Of a DNA stretch of 64,000 bases, positions 1-8,282 are shown in pieces (positions within the stretch are counted from its first letter, which is position 1; each line of letters opens with the position of its first letter). The notes under the pieces were generated by a model, which saw only the letters and a program-made list of their open reading frames with translations, was not told where the DNA came from and ran no database searches. Source of the stretch: Saprospiraceae bacterium. GTDB taxonomy: Bacteria > Bacteroidota > Bacteroidia > Chitinophagales > Saprospiraceae. Both the position numbers and the translations under genes were made by a program. The stretch lies in contig JABSSL010000013.1 of NCBI GenBank assembly GCA_013214355.1, positions 22,555 through 86,554 on the forward strand, given 5' to 3'.

Positions 1-144
1 CGAACAGGCAAATCCCGGGATGAATAGGATGGTTCGATTTCCCCGCCCGCTTTTCTCCACTTCAAACGGATAGGCGGAATCAGTTTGCGCAAAGCTTGGA
101 GTAATTACAGATAGAGAGAGGCTGAATAGAAGCAATTTTTTCAT
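1..144 (-). CDS. Alpha/beta hydrolase, N-terminal part (cut by window edge)
   Basis: Only the first 48 residues lie in the window; the gene runs off the left edge. It starts at the ATG whose complement is at 142-144. Residues 1-20 form a clear signal peptide (MKKLLLFSLSLS..., likely cleaved after SFAQ), so the product is exported. Residues 39-48 (ILFIPGFACS) resemble the strand and oxyanion-loop start of alpha/beta hydrolases, where a small-residue turn follows the first core strand. The catalytic Ser, Asp and His are outside the window, so substrate and activity are unknown. The family call is inferred from this one motif. Confidence 0.5.
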   Translation of the reverse strand, partial: MKKLLLFSLSLSVITPSFAQTDSAYPFEVEKSGRGNRTILFIPGFACS

Positions 145-292
145 TTTGTAGTTCCTATTGATTCGCCCTTTAGATACGAGGGACTACAAAATGTTACAGG
201 CTAACTAATTTTTTTGTAGCGCTTTTTCAGAATGGCATGTAACTTGCGGCATAAGCTTTAGCTCATCATCGCACTGATATTTCTAATTGAAC

Positions 293-865
293 ATGAAAGT
301 ATTCTTTATTCTCATTCTTCTGTTCTCTTCTTCTATTCCCCTCTTTTCTCAGGTGAAGTACGAAAAAGAACATCGGGTAAGTGCCGAAAAAGTACCCGAA
401 GCCGCCACAAATGCTTTGGAATCGCGGCCTTTCTATAGCAAGGTTAAGTGGTACCGAGAAGAAAGTCTCGTTGCTACCACCTACGAGGCGAAAGTCAGGT
501 TTCAGGGGAAGAAACTGAGTATTGAATTTGATAGCATTGGACAATTAGAAGATGTCGAAATCATAATTAAGTGGTCAGCGATCGAGGATATTGTCAGAAC
601 AAAAATTGATCAGGAGTTGAAAGGCGTTTTTAGCAAATATCGATTGGTGAAAATTCAGCGGCAATGGACCGGTAATACCGAGATTCTACTGAAGAGTCTC
701 CCAGACGATCCTCCTCCCGACAAAGCCACAAAGCGATACGAGATAATTGTCAAAGGGAAATCAGAAATTGGCTGGCACTGGCATGAGATGACTTTCTCCC
801 TTACTGGTGAATTACTAAGTAACAAACGAATCATTTTGAGAAATACCGATAATCTGGAGTATTGA
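293..865 (+). CDS. Secreted PepSY-like protein
   Basis: A 190-residue exported protein. I choose the ATG at 293 rather than the in-frame TTG at 287 because the signal peptide then begins MKVFFILILLFSSS and ends at LFSQ. The mature part looks like two PepSY-like units (Bacteroidota PF11396-type): helix-like VPEAATNALESRPFYSKVKW followed by strands ending FDSIGQLEDVE, then a second helix around residues 112-125 and a strand ending MTFSLTGELLSN. Such domains are periplasmic; their role is mostly unknown, with inhibition of peptidases proposed for some. Its stop overlaps the start of the next gene, so the two are probably co-translated. The domain call is by eye only. Confidence 0.5.
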   Translation: MKVFFILILLFSSSIPLFSQVKYEKEHRVSAEKVPEAATNALESRPFYSKVKWYREESLVATTYEAKVRFQGKKLSIEFDSIGQLEDVEIIIKWSAIEDIVRTKIDQELKGVFSKYRLVKIQRQWTGNTEILLKSLPDDPPPDKATKRYEIIVKGKSEIGWHWHEMTFSLTGELLSNKRIILRNTDNLEY

Positions 866-1554
866 GAAAAATTGTAGGTAGCTTGCTAATTGTATTTTGT
901 CTAGCAAGCGTAACAGTAATAGGGCAAAACAGTTATAGAAGTGGCCTTCTGCCCACTATTAACCTGAATCAAAAACTGAAGCAGGGATGGCGAATCAATT
1001 ATCAATGGCAATCGCGCTGGATATTAGCGGAAGGACTATTTTCTGAACCAGCTGAAACGAGATGGGCTTACGGTTTGTCTGATCTTTCCTTGGTAGTGAG
1101 TAAAAAAGTGCAAGGTAATACGGGGTTAGCCATCGGTTTCCTTACGCGATTTGTAGGTGATCTGCAGAGATTTCGTCTCCTACAGCAATATACAAGCGTT
1201 GAAAGGTTTCCAGCTTTCCGTCTCGGCCACCGGATTCGGGCTGACCAAACCTGGGGTGGAGAAGATGCCACTACCCTTAGACTCCGCTATCGGCTTTCCC
1301 TAGATGTCCCATTAAATGGTAATACGACCAATCCCAATGAATTATACTTCAAACTTAATCATGAATACCTAACCGCTCTGGAATCAAAGGACCTGTCAAT
1401 GGAAATTCGAATGGTCCCAATGCTTGGCCTACTGCTCACAGATAACAATAAGTTGGAAACGGGCCTCGACTATCGGTTTGATAAGGTGGGAGCCCCCAAA
1501 AGTAGGCATAGCTTCTGGTGGGCTGTAAATTGGTATTATAGTTTTGGGAAATAA
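862..1554 (+). CDS. DUF2490-type outer-membrane protein
   Basis: A 230-residue protein starting at TTG 862, inside the TTGA that also holds the stop of the upstream gene, a classic translational-coupling overlap. Residues 1-21 are a signal peptide ending VIGQ. The rest is alternating aromatic/polar strands with N-terminal INLNQKLKQGWRINYQWQSR, central FRLGHRIRADQTW and a terminal YRFDKVGAPKSRHSFWWAVN, the pattern of the DUF2490 beta-barrel family of Bacteroidota outer membranes. The final residues YYSFGK fit a barrel C-terminus. Function of the family is not known. Pairing with a PepSY-like periplasmic protein suggests a shared envelope role. Confidence 0.6.
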   Translation: MRKIVGSLLIVFCLASVTVIGQNSYRSGLLPTINLNQKLKQGWRINYQWQSRWILAEGLFSEPAETRWAYGLSDLSLVVSKKVQGNTGLAIGFLTRFVGDLQRFRLLQQYTSVERFPAFRLGHRIRADQTWGGEDATTLRLRYRLSLDVPLNGNTTNPNELYFKLNHEYLTALESKDLSMEIRMVPMLGLLLTDNNKLETGLDYRFDKVGAPKSRHSFWWAVNWYYSFGK

Positions 1555-1572
1555 TTTTTTCCACACAAGCAC

Positions 1573-2211
1573 TTAAGATCGAAGTTCCTTTTTTGTCAAG
1601 ATGCGTTTCCGAATACGGCTTAGGGACTCGGGTTTGACCCCAAGGTAACTAGCCAACTGGTATTGGGGTACACGATGTATCAATTTTGGACGTTCGCGAA
1701 TTAACTGTAAGTACCTTTCCTCTGGAGAGCTAGTCATGTAAGAGGTTAACAGGTTGTGATATACTGCAATTTGTCGTTCTAGACCTTGACGACACAAGGA
1801 TTCAAAACGTGGAAAGCGGCTATACAATTCCTCTTCCTTTTCATGGCTCATCACAGCTAAAATAGTATCCTCTGTACATTCCAAGTAGTAATCTACTGGG
1901 GTATCAGCGATGGTACTATTCAAGGAAGAGATAGATTGCTCTTCAGTGTAGAAAAAAGTAGTTTTCTCCTCTCCACCTTTTAGGTAAAATTGACGGACAC
2001 ATCCTTGCACATTGTAGTAACAAGCCTTAGCATACTGTCCCTCTTGCAGCAATAAACTCCCCTTTTCGAAACGCTTAATTTCCACCATATTGAGGACAGC
2101 CTGCATTTCTTCGGGCTTTAGAAAGATTTCCCCAGTGACACAATCATGCAGGGCCTCTTCGGCAGTAGGAATGGCCGAATTGTAGAGATAGGTATTGTGT
2201 GATGCTGTCAT
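1573..2211 (-). CDS. Crp/Fnr family transcriptional regulator
   Basis: A 212-residue cytoplasmic regulator. Residues about 35-145 form a cyclic-nucleotide-binding-type barrel (KRFEKGSLLLQEGQYAKACYYNVQGCVRQFY), lacking an evident canonical cAMP-binding arginine cluster, as is usual for Bacteroidota members. Residues about 170-205 (VPQYQLASYLGVKPESLSRIRKRI) are the winged helix-turn-helix. Length is normal for the family. It converges with the DUF2490 gene, the two stops being 18 bases apart. The oxidoreductase pair lies upstream on the same strand, about 112 bases away, so it may share a transcript with them or regulate them; neither is shown. Effector unknown. Confidence 0.8.
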   Translation of the reverse strand: MTASHNTYLYNSAIPTAEEALHDCVTGEIFLKPEEMQAVLNMVEIKRFEKGSLLLQEGQYAKACYYNVQGCVRQFYLKGGEEKTTFFYTEEQSISSLNSTIADTPVDYYLECTEDTILAVMSHEKEEELYSRFPRFESLCRQGLERQIAVYHNLLTSYMTSSPEERYLQLIRERPKLIHRVPQYQLASYLGVKPESLSRIRKRILTKKELRS

Positions 2212-2323
2212 GTTCTTGAACTCGTTTCTTCGTATTTTCGAAGCTACGAATTGGCAGCAGTTTACCCCATTCCTTTCGATAGAAGTGAGGATTCTATCGA
2301 TAGAAATCCGAAGTTCTTTTCTC

Positions 2324-3313
2324 CTATTTTTCTGGATTGATAATCAACTTACCTCTCACCTCTCCCTTGCCCATTTTATCCAAAGCTTTAGGCACTTCAG
2401 CCAAGCTAAACTCTTGATCAATGACCGGCTTTAATTTTCCCACTACCACTAATTCTTGCAAATACTCCAGATCCGCTGCCATGGGTTTATGCGCTAGGAT
2501 CTTAAGCCTTCTACTTCCCGGTTTTGCCTTTCTCATTCCTCGGACGGCTAGGGCCAGCACTAAACGCATGTCTCCTCCAATCATAACAAAAACGCCGTCC
2601 GCTGACAAAGCTCGTCGGTAGTCAGCGATAGATCTCCGAGCTACATTATCAATAATAAAGTCGTAGGCCCCGGTACGTGTATAGTCGGTAGTTTGATAAT
2701 CCAGGGCTTCATCTGCCCCTAAGTCTTTGAGCATAGCTAGTTTATCAGCCCGATCAACTACCGTAACCTTAGCCCCCATTTCTTTGGCGAGCTGCAAGCC
2801 TAGCGTTCCTACACCGCCCCCCGCTCCATTGATCAAGAGGTGATCTCCGGCTTTCAGGCCCCTACCCTGTCTCAGGCCTTGCAAGGCTAGTACTCCAGCA
2901 TGTGGCAGGGCAGCAGCTTCCTTAAATGTCAATTTTGAGGATTTGCGGGCTAATGGTTTCGGCGAAACACAAAGATATTCACCAAAAGCCCCCCAACCGT
3001 ATTCGGAGATATCACCAAAGACTTCGTCACCTACTTCTAAATCCTCTACCTCCTCTCCTACTGCGTCAACCACTCCAGCTACGTCGAATCCAAGTACGGA
3101 TTTTGAAGGCCGGAACAAGCCGCCAATAAGTCGGATTACAAAGGGCTTACCCATCAATTGATCCCAATCCCAAGAGTTAACCGATGCCGCTTTAATCTTG
3201 ATACGAACTTCATCTGAATTTGGCACAGGGATAGGGACTTCCGCCATTTTTAACTGCTCCGTCCCACCATATTTGTGATACACAATTGCTTTCATATTAT
3301 TTTTCATGGGCAT
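2324..3313 (-). CDS. Quinone-oxidoreductase-like NAD(P)H dehydrogenase (MDR family), copy 1
   Basis: A medium-chain dehydrogenase/reductase of up to 329 residues. The start may be ATG 3313 or, more family-like, ATG 3295 (MKAIVYHKYGG). The N-terminal GroES-like domain contains GFDVAGVVDAVGEEVEDLEVGD; the Rossmann domain has INGAGGGVGTLGLQLAKEMG and GADEALDY. The Cys/His ligands of zinc alcohol dehydrogenases are absent, so it belongs with zeta-crystallin/quinone oxidoreductases that reduce quinones or enones with NADPH. It follows copy 2 with stop and start regions overlapping, so the two are surely one transcript. Substrate unknown. Confidence 0.8.
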   Translation of the reverse strand: MPMKNNMKAIVYHKYGGTEQLKMAEVPIPVPNSDEVRIKIKAASVNSWDWDQLMGKPFVIRLIGGLFRPSKSVLGFDVAGVVDAVGEEVEDLEVGDEVFGDISEYGWGAFGEYLCVSPKPLARKSSKLTFKEAAALPHAGVLALQGLRQGRGLKAGDHLLINGAGGGVGTLGLQLAKEMGAKVTVVDRADKLAMLKDLGADEALDYQTTDYTRTGAYDFIIDNVARRSIADYRRALSADGVFVMIGGDMRLVLALAVRGMRKAKPGSRRLKILAHKPMAADLEYLQELVVVGKLKPVIDQEFSLAEVPKALDKMGKGEVRGKLIINPEK

Positions 3314-4307
3314 GGGAGATATTGATAATTACATGGCCAGACTTACGCCCTGTATCAACGTAGCGATGGGCTTCCACAAGCTCTTCTAAAGGGTACTCAC
3401 GGTCTATCACAGGCTTAAACAATCCGTCTTCGGCGAGCCGTCTCAAGGTTTCAAAATCCTTTACAGTCTCTCCTGCCAAGCCGGTCCGAACCGTCTTTTT
3501 TTGCCCACTTAGTCGGTTCCACAAAGAGCGCATGAGCATTGAAAAAGTGGGGTTTGCTCCTACGTAACGTCCACCAACCTTTAAGGAACTTAATTGGGCA
3601 GAAGACCAGTCTTGCCCAACCACATCAAAGATGACATCATATTGCTGTCCGTTGCGACGATAATCTTGTTGTTGGTAATCAATGACGTGATCTGCTCCCA
3701 GTCCTTCTAACATTCCCAATTTATCGGCACTGTCTACCGCAGTAACCTCGGCTCCAAAGTGCTTCGCCAGTTGCACGCCATAGGTTCCAATACTCCCTCC
3801 AGCTCCATTGATGAGTACATGTTCTCCTGGCTGCACCTGAGCCATTCGAAGAAAATGGAGTGCATTGAGTCCTCCCGTTGGAATAGTCGCAGCTTCTGCA
3901 TAGCTCATATTTTCTGGCTTCTTCGCGACAGTCTTAAAGCGATCAGTAGTCCGAAATTCCACATAGGCCCCGGCACCTAGACCAGCCATGCCAAAGACCT
4001 TATCTCCTGGCTTATATTGCGTAACTTCATCCCCTACCTCCACGATCTCCCCAGCAAACTCTTGTCCCATAATCTGCATGCTCTTTTTGGGTTTGAACAA
4101 GCCAAATATTAAGCGGACTGGCAACCAAAATAAGGGAGTAATTTGGAAACGCCGCAACTCACAGTCACCAGCTGTAACCGTTGCGGCTCGCACCTTAATC
4201 AGTACCTCCTTTTCTTTCGGCATGGATAGTGGTACATTCCTTAGCTCTAAGACATCTGGTGGACCGTATCTCGGGCAAAGGATAGCTTTCATGCTTGTGG
4301 GTATCAT
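3297..4307 (-). CDS. Quinone-oxidoreductase-like NAD(P)H dehydrogenase (MDR family), copy 2
   Basis: A paralogue of the following gene. The open frame extends to 4430, but the family N-terminus (MKAILCPRYGPPDVLELRNV) begins at ATG 4292, with ATG 4307 (MIPTS before it) as the alternative used here; the 41 extra upstream residues look non-family. It has a GroES-like domain (MGQEFAGEIVEVGDEVTQYKPGD) and a Rossmann domain (INGAGGSIGTYGVQLAKHFG, GADHVIDY), with no zinc-ligand cysteines. Its stop lies at or just before the start of copy 1, indicating translational coupling. The pair probably arose by tandem duplication. The substrate cannot be deduced. Confidence 0.78.
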   Translation of the reverse strand: MIPTSMKAILCPRYGPPDVLELRNVPLSMPKEKEVLIKVRAATVTAGDCELRRFQITPLFWLPVRLIFGLFKPKKSMQIMGQEFAGEIVEVGDEVTQYKPGDKVFGMAGLGAGAYVEFRTTDRFKTVAKKPENMSYAEAATIPTGGLNALHFLRMAQVQPGEHVLINGAGGSIGTYGVQLAKHFGAEVTAVDSADKLGMLEGLGADHVIDYQQQDYRRNGQQYDVIFDVVGQDWSSAQLSSLKVGGRYVGANPTFSMLMRSLWNRLSGQKKTVRTGLAGETVKDFETLRRLAEDGLFKPVIDREYPLEELVEAHRYVDTGRKSGHVIINISHAHEK

Positions 4308-4348
4308 ACTTTTACTTGATTTAGTTGGTAATCTAGCGGCTCTTCGTT

Positions 4349-4642
4349 CTACCTCAGCTTCCGAAAAAAAGGAACCCAGTGCAAGATATAGATCGCCTTT
4401 AACACTTGGCAAATATAGGTGGTTAAACATTCTGACTTTGAAACGTTCAAGAGCAGAGGGGGTTCCCCTTTACGATCCGTTAAAGTACTCCGCTTGAAAG
4501 CTACGCGTAAGCTGCTTGTAGGAGATGCCACTGCTTCCGATTGAGCTAGTGTAGTCTTTTGGGTAGTATATCCCCACCATTGTTCTAGCGGCCTAAGGGG
4601 ACGGCGAGGGGTTAAAGGGTTGCTTGCTGTTTTCATTTCCAT
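4349..4642 (-). CDS. Doubtful 97-residue ORF in a 492-base intergenic stretch
   Basis: The stretch 4308-4799, between the oxidoreductase pair and the amidohydrolase, holds no recognised gene. This minus-strand frame opens with ATGGAAATGAAAAC and reads MEMKTASNPLTPRRPLRPLEQ..., with mixed codon use and no strong competing frame in its upstream half. It has no signal peptide, membrane segment or motif I recognise, and its tail (CLTTYICQVLKAIYIL) looks non-coding. It may be a small unknown gene, the decayed 5' end of one, or a leader of the downstream oxidoreductase transcript. I do not assign a function. Confidence 0.25.
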   Translation of the reverse strand: MEMKTASNPLTPRRPLRPLEQWWGYTTQKTTLAQSEAVASPTSSLRVAFKRSTLTDRKGEPPLLLNVSKSECLTTYICQVLKAIYILHWVPFFRKLR

Positions 4643-4799
4643 ACCACAAAACTAAGCGTACCAAAACGGAGAGTCATTGACTTTGGTTAAGAAGTGCATT
4701 TATTATCATGGAAAGCTGTGATCTTCTTTCTCCAAAATTGATTACATTGTACTGTCTCAGTGGGAATGAAGCCGTCTGTTACACCTATAAATCGCCATT

Positions 4800-6512
4800 A
4801 TGTCCAAGTCCATGCTATTCTCTTCGGCCTTCCTCCTCTCCATTTTTGCCTGTACTTCACCCGCGGTGGCACCAGAACAAGCAGCAGACCAGATCTTCTA
4901 CAATGCTGAAATCATTACCATGGATGAAGCCTATGATGGTAAGCAAAAGGTGGAAGCCGTTGCCGTTAAGGATCAAAAGATCATTGGAATTGGAAAGCGG
5001 CGAGCCTTGAGGAAATTTAAAGGAGAGCAAACGGAAATGCGTGACCTGCAAGGCAAAACACTATTGCCAGGCTTCATTGACGGACATAGTCACTTCGCAT
5101 TTGGTGTACGGATGTTAAAACAGGCCAATCTCAGCTCTCCCCCCGTGGCTGAAGTTCGGAACATCCCGGACCTCATTGCTACCTTAAAGACACATCAAGA
5201 AAAGCAAAATATACCTAAAGGAGCGTGGATCTTAGGCTGGGGTTATGATCCGGATCAGCTGGAAGAGCAGCGGCATCCAAACCAAGAAGAGTTGAGTAGA
5301 GCCTTCCCCAATCATCCAGTCTACATACGCCATGCCTCCTTCCACATGGGAGTCGCTAATCAAGTTGCCCTGAAAATGGCAGGGATTGATGATGATACGC
5401 CTAACCCGCCTGGAGGTGTAATTGTCAGAGATAAAGCAGGTCAAGCTACTGGCTTACTACAGGAAACAGCCCAAGTACTAGTTGCGGATCTAATTCCTCC
5501 AATCGGTCCCGTTGAAATGCTCGATCTGGTATATGAGGGGCAAAACTATTACGCTAGTTTCGGCATCACTACGATGCAGGAAGGACTGGCTGATAGTCTG
5601 GCTTATGAGGTTTTTAAACAAGCCGCTGCTATGGAGTTGTTCCTTCTTGACCTAGAGGTCTTAGGCAGTTTTCGGTACTTGGGTTATTACATGAAGGAAG
5701 GAAATTTTGGCCAATATAACAATGGATTGAAGTTAGCCGGAATCAAGGTCACAACAGATGGTTCTCCGCAGGGGAAAACGGCTTTTTTCAGAAGGCCTTA
5801 CCGAACCAAGGTACCAGGGTGTATCCATGATTGTCGAGGATATCCGATGGTCACACCTGCTTATTTGAAGCGAGTGATGACCATGTGTTATGACAAGGGC
5901 GTTCAGTTGTATGCACATGCCAATGGTGATGCTGCCATAGATATGTTGTTAGATACACATGAGGAGGTGACGGAAAACTTAGGTTTGGCGACCAATGAAC
6001 AACGGACGGTAGTGATTCATTCACAATTTGTTCGGCCAGATCAACTGGATCGCTATGTAGAATACAGCTTCGTTCCTTCTTTTTTCACCAACCATGCCTT
6101 TTTCTGGGGCGATACGCACACCGCTAACTTGGGCCCCAAAAGAGCCAACTTCCTGAGTCCAATAAAAGCTGCGGACGAAATGGGCATCATAGCTACTAAT
6201 CACACCGACTACCCGGTCACTCCGCCCGATCAATTATTCTTGCTCTGGACCTCTGTCGTTCGGCAGGCCAGGTCTGGAAACATCATGGGCAAAGAGCAAC
6301 GAGCCTCCGTTTATCAGGGCTTAAAGGCCCTAACCATTAATGGTGCCTACCAACATCACACTGAAGATCTTAAGGGATCCATCAGCCTTGGAAAGTTGGC
6401 TGACTTTGTCGTCTTAGACAAAAACCCCTTAACCGTTGATGTACAAGAGATTAGAGACATCGAAGTGATGGAGACTCTGAAAGGTGGCCATACTATTTTT
6501 GAGAAAAAGTAA
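4800..6512 (+). CDS. Lipoprotein amidohydrolase (YtcJ-like, amidohydrolase 3 family)
   Basis: A 570-residue metal-dependent hydrolase. The N-terminus is a lipoprotein signal (MSKSMLFSSAFLLSIFAC), with C18 as the probable lipidated cysteine, so it sits in the periplasm on a membrane. The TIM-barrel starts after a small beta-sandwich; GFIDGHSHF (residues 91-99) carries the HxH metal ligands H96 and H98. Later family landmarks are GIKVTTDGSPQGKTA, YAHANGDAAIDML and the C-terminal GSISLGKLADFVVLDKNPL that closes the sandwich domain. Members cleave amide or related bonds of small molecules; the substrate is not predictable. It appears monocistronic. Confidence 0.85.
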   Translation: MSKSMLFSSAFLLSIFACTSPAVAPEQAADQIFYNAEIITMDEAYDGKQKVEAVAVKDQKIIGIGKRRALRKFKGEQTEMRDLQGKTLLPGFIDGHSHFAFGVRMLKQANLSSPPVAEVRNIPDLIATLKTHQEKQNIPKGAWILGWGYDPDQLEEQRHPNQEELSRAFPNHPVYIRHASFHMGVANQVALKMAGIDDDTPNPPGGVIVRDKAGQATGLLQETAQVLVADLIPPIGPVEMLDLVYEGQNYYASFGITTMQEGLADSLAYEVFKQAAAMELFLLDLEVLGSFRYLGYYMKEGNFGQYNNGLKLAGIKVTTDGSPQGKTAFFRRPYRTKVPGCIHDCRGYPMVTPAYLKRVMTMCYDKGVQLYAHANGDAAIDMLLDTHEEVTENLGLATNEQRTVVIHSQFVRPDQLDRYVEYSFVPSFFTNHAFFWGDTHTANLGPKRANFLSPIKAADEMGIIATNHTDYPVTPPDQLFLLWTSVVRQARSGNIMGKEQRASVYQGLKALTINGAYQHHTEDLKGSISLGKLADFVVLDKNPLTVDVQEIRDIEVMETLKGGHTIFEKK

Positions 6513-6520
6513 CCGTAGGA

Positions 6521-6958
6521 CTAAGAAGAAGCAGGCTCAGGAAGGGATATACTTTCAAATATTTCCAGAATTTTCTGGTCGGTCATACCCAAATTGGTTT
6601 CCTCCATTTTCTTGATTCGGTGATACTCTTTTTCCAAATCTAGGATATTGCGACAGCGATTTTGGACGGCCGTCTTGGTATGATTGGGAAGCTTGGTATA
6701 AGCGAGAATAGATTTCACTTGGCCAATGTTTAAGGCTGAACTCTGGAAGCCAAAAAAACCATTGACAGCTCGAAGTTTGGATTGTTCAAAATGAATCACA
6801 AACAACTTTCCATACTTAAATACTCTTCTGTGAAGGTCTGGGTCATACTGTCCAGCACTGATTTGGGCATGATCGTCAGGATATTGCAGCTTGGTTCTTT
6901 CCGCAAATCCATTTTGTAGTAGTAGTTGTGCAAATTGTTCAGAGGTAACGTAGGACAT
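6521..6958 (-). CDS. Hypothetical protein, 145 residues
   Basis: The frame is open to 7312, but the upstream part overlaps the AraC gene in another frame and reads as non-coding, so I take ATG 6958 (MSYVTSEQFAQLLLQNGFAE) as the start. The product has no signal peptide or membrane segment, and looks mostly alpha-helical with a charged C-terminus (LDLEKEYHRIKKMEETNLG...). I do not recognise a family. The conserved-looking segment KYGKLFVIHFEQSKLRAVNG could be a small alpha/beta domain. It converges with the amidohydrolase, with 8 bases between stops, and lies 232 bases downstream of the AraC regulator, possibly in the same transcript. Confidence 0.5.
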   Translation of the reverse strand: MSYVTSEQFAQLLLQNGFAERTKLQYPDDHAQISAGQYDPDLHRRVFKYGKLFVIHFEQSKLRAVNGFFGFQSSALNIGQVKSILAYTKLPNHTKTAVQNRCRNILDLEKEYHRIKKMEETNLGMTDQKILEIFESISLPEPASS

Positions 6959-7190
6959 TATTTCACATTTGGTAACGTAAAAGCTTCCAGTTTCTATGGC
7001 TGGTGCTAATGAGGTGCTTACTTTTCTCCTTACGGAATTTAGCAGCGAAAGTTGCTCAGTATTCCATTTAGAGCACATTCCGGACAAATTCAAGTATACA
7101 ATTTGCATTTCCGGAAAATAGCCGTTCGAAATAGCAAGAAGCCCATGGCAACTAGGGGCACTTATGAGGATCACCGCCGCCACTATTATG

Positions 7191-8063
7191 CTAGGAAATC
7201 GTTTTTCGCAACTCGGTGGGACTGCAACCCATTTTTTTTCTAAAATAGCGGCTGAAATAATGGATAGATTCAAAGTGAAGTTCTTCACTGATTTGCATAA
7301 TGCTCTTGTCACTGGTCAAGACTAACTCCTTAGCTCTTCGCATTTTAAGTTCGAGATGGTACTGGCGGGGAGACATACCTGTATACTTTTTGAACATCTT
7401 CCGGAAATTGGCATAAGTAACATGATATTGGGCCGCTAACTTTTGCAGGTCAATCTGAGCTTCGACATTTTCTCTCATATGTAGCAAAGCGCGTTGGATA
7501 ACGTTCTCAATAGGTTTCCCGGAAAATTCACCTTGCTTCTGAAAGGCAACTAGATACCCCAGCAACTCTACCAACTGTCCTGCAGCAATCTGCTGAAATC
7601 CCGGACGTTCGCGTTCCACCCCAGCAAAGATCCTATGAAAACACTCGAGAATCTGATCCTGTATTCCACAACGTAAGACGGACTGTTGCAGGAGGAAAGT
7701 TGCCTGTTGGTAAAAATGTTGCACCAGATGTCCATTAAAACCTAGATAATATTCTACCCAGCCAGTTTCGAGCAAGGGTCGATAGCGATGATATTCATTA
7801 GGGCGAATCAGCACCACACTTCCTGCTTCAAGTTCGAACTGCCCCAACTCGTTTTCTAGTATTCCTTTCCCTTTCAGAATATAGATCAGCTGAAATTCAT
7901 CTAGGACTCGTCCCTTCTTCCAAGTATAAAAATAACCGGTGGGATGTTCTCTGGACGGATAGATCTCTCCCGGATCGATGCTGGCCTTACCCACCACATT
8001 AAGAAAAACGCCCCATTCTCGATCCGTTTCTCCGGGGTTTAGATACTCGAAAAAGTCTTTCAT
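7191..8063 (-). CDS. AraC family regulator, probable regulator of the rhamnose operon
   Basis: A 290-residue regulator. Residues about 15-150 are an AraC-type cupin sensor domain (GSVVLIRPNEYHRYRPLLETG). Residues about 190-290 carry two helix-turn-helix units, including DLQKLAAQYHVTYANFRKMF and IMQISEELHFESIHYFSRYF. It is transcribed divergently from the rhamnose genes across 219 bases, the usual arrangement for a local regulator, so sugar-dependent activation of that operon is inferred. In Bacteroides an AraC-type protein controls L-rhamnose use, which supports the guess. The inducer cannot be read from sequence. Confidence 0.8.
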   Translation of the reverse strand: MKDFFEYLNPGETDREWGVFLNVVGKASIDPGEIYPSREHPTGYFYTWKKGRVLDEFQLIYILKGKGILENELGQFELEAGSVVLIRPNEYHRYRPLLETGWVEYYLGFNGHLVQHFYQQATFLLQQSVLRCGIQDQILECFHRIFAGVERERPGFQQIAAGQLVELLGYLVAFQKQGEFSGKPIENVIQRALLHMRENVEAQIDLQKLAAQYHVTYANFRKMFKKYTGMSPRQYHLELKMRRAKELVLTSDKSIMQISEELHFESIHYFSRYFRKKMGCSPTELRKTIS

Positions 8064-8103
8064 AATCCCAACAGTTCCTCGTTTTTATAGCCAGGGGCCA
8101 AAT

Positions 8104-8118
8104 GAAAATCTAATTTTC
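8104..8118. promoter_or_regulatory. Palindrome in the araC/rha divergent region
   Basis: GAAAAT-CTA-ATTTTC, six-base perfect arms, 41 bases upstream of the AraC start. It is AT-rich and could be an operator or chance; its position in the divergent intergenic region is the only support. Confidence 0.25.
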
Positions 8119-8242
8119 CCAATAAATGCAAATTAAAGCACATTTTGTACAAATCCTGGCCATAATTAATTACTAACTATGCATGTATAAACACAGCCTG
8201 AGAGACAAAAAATACAAATACTGCCTTTGAAGGTGATCATTC

Positions 8243-8255
8243 AATACACTGTATT
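8243..8255. promoter_or_regulatory. Palindrome just upstream of the rhamnose operon
   Basis: AATACA-C-TGTATT is a perfect 6+1+6 inverted repeat ending 27 bases before the first gene of the operon. Its position fits an operator or an activator site overlapping the transcript start. AraC proteins usually bind direct repeats, so a different regulator is possible. Confidence 0.3.
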
Positions 8256-8282
8256 AAAAGCATAAAAGTCAAAAAAGATATA

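Noticed and set aside
3988..4497. A 169-residue plus-strand ORF
   Set aside because: Antisense to the MDR copy 2 gene, no recognisable domain; a shadow frame.
6959..7312. N-terminal extension of the 145-residue hypothetical protein
   Set aside because: Overlaps the AraC gene on the same strand in another frame and lacks coding character.
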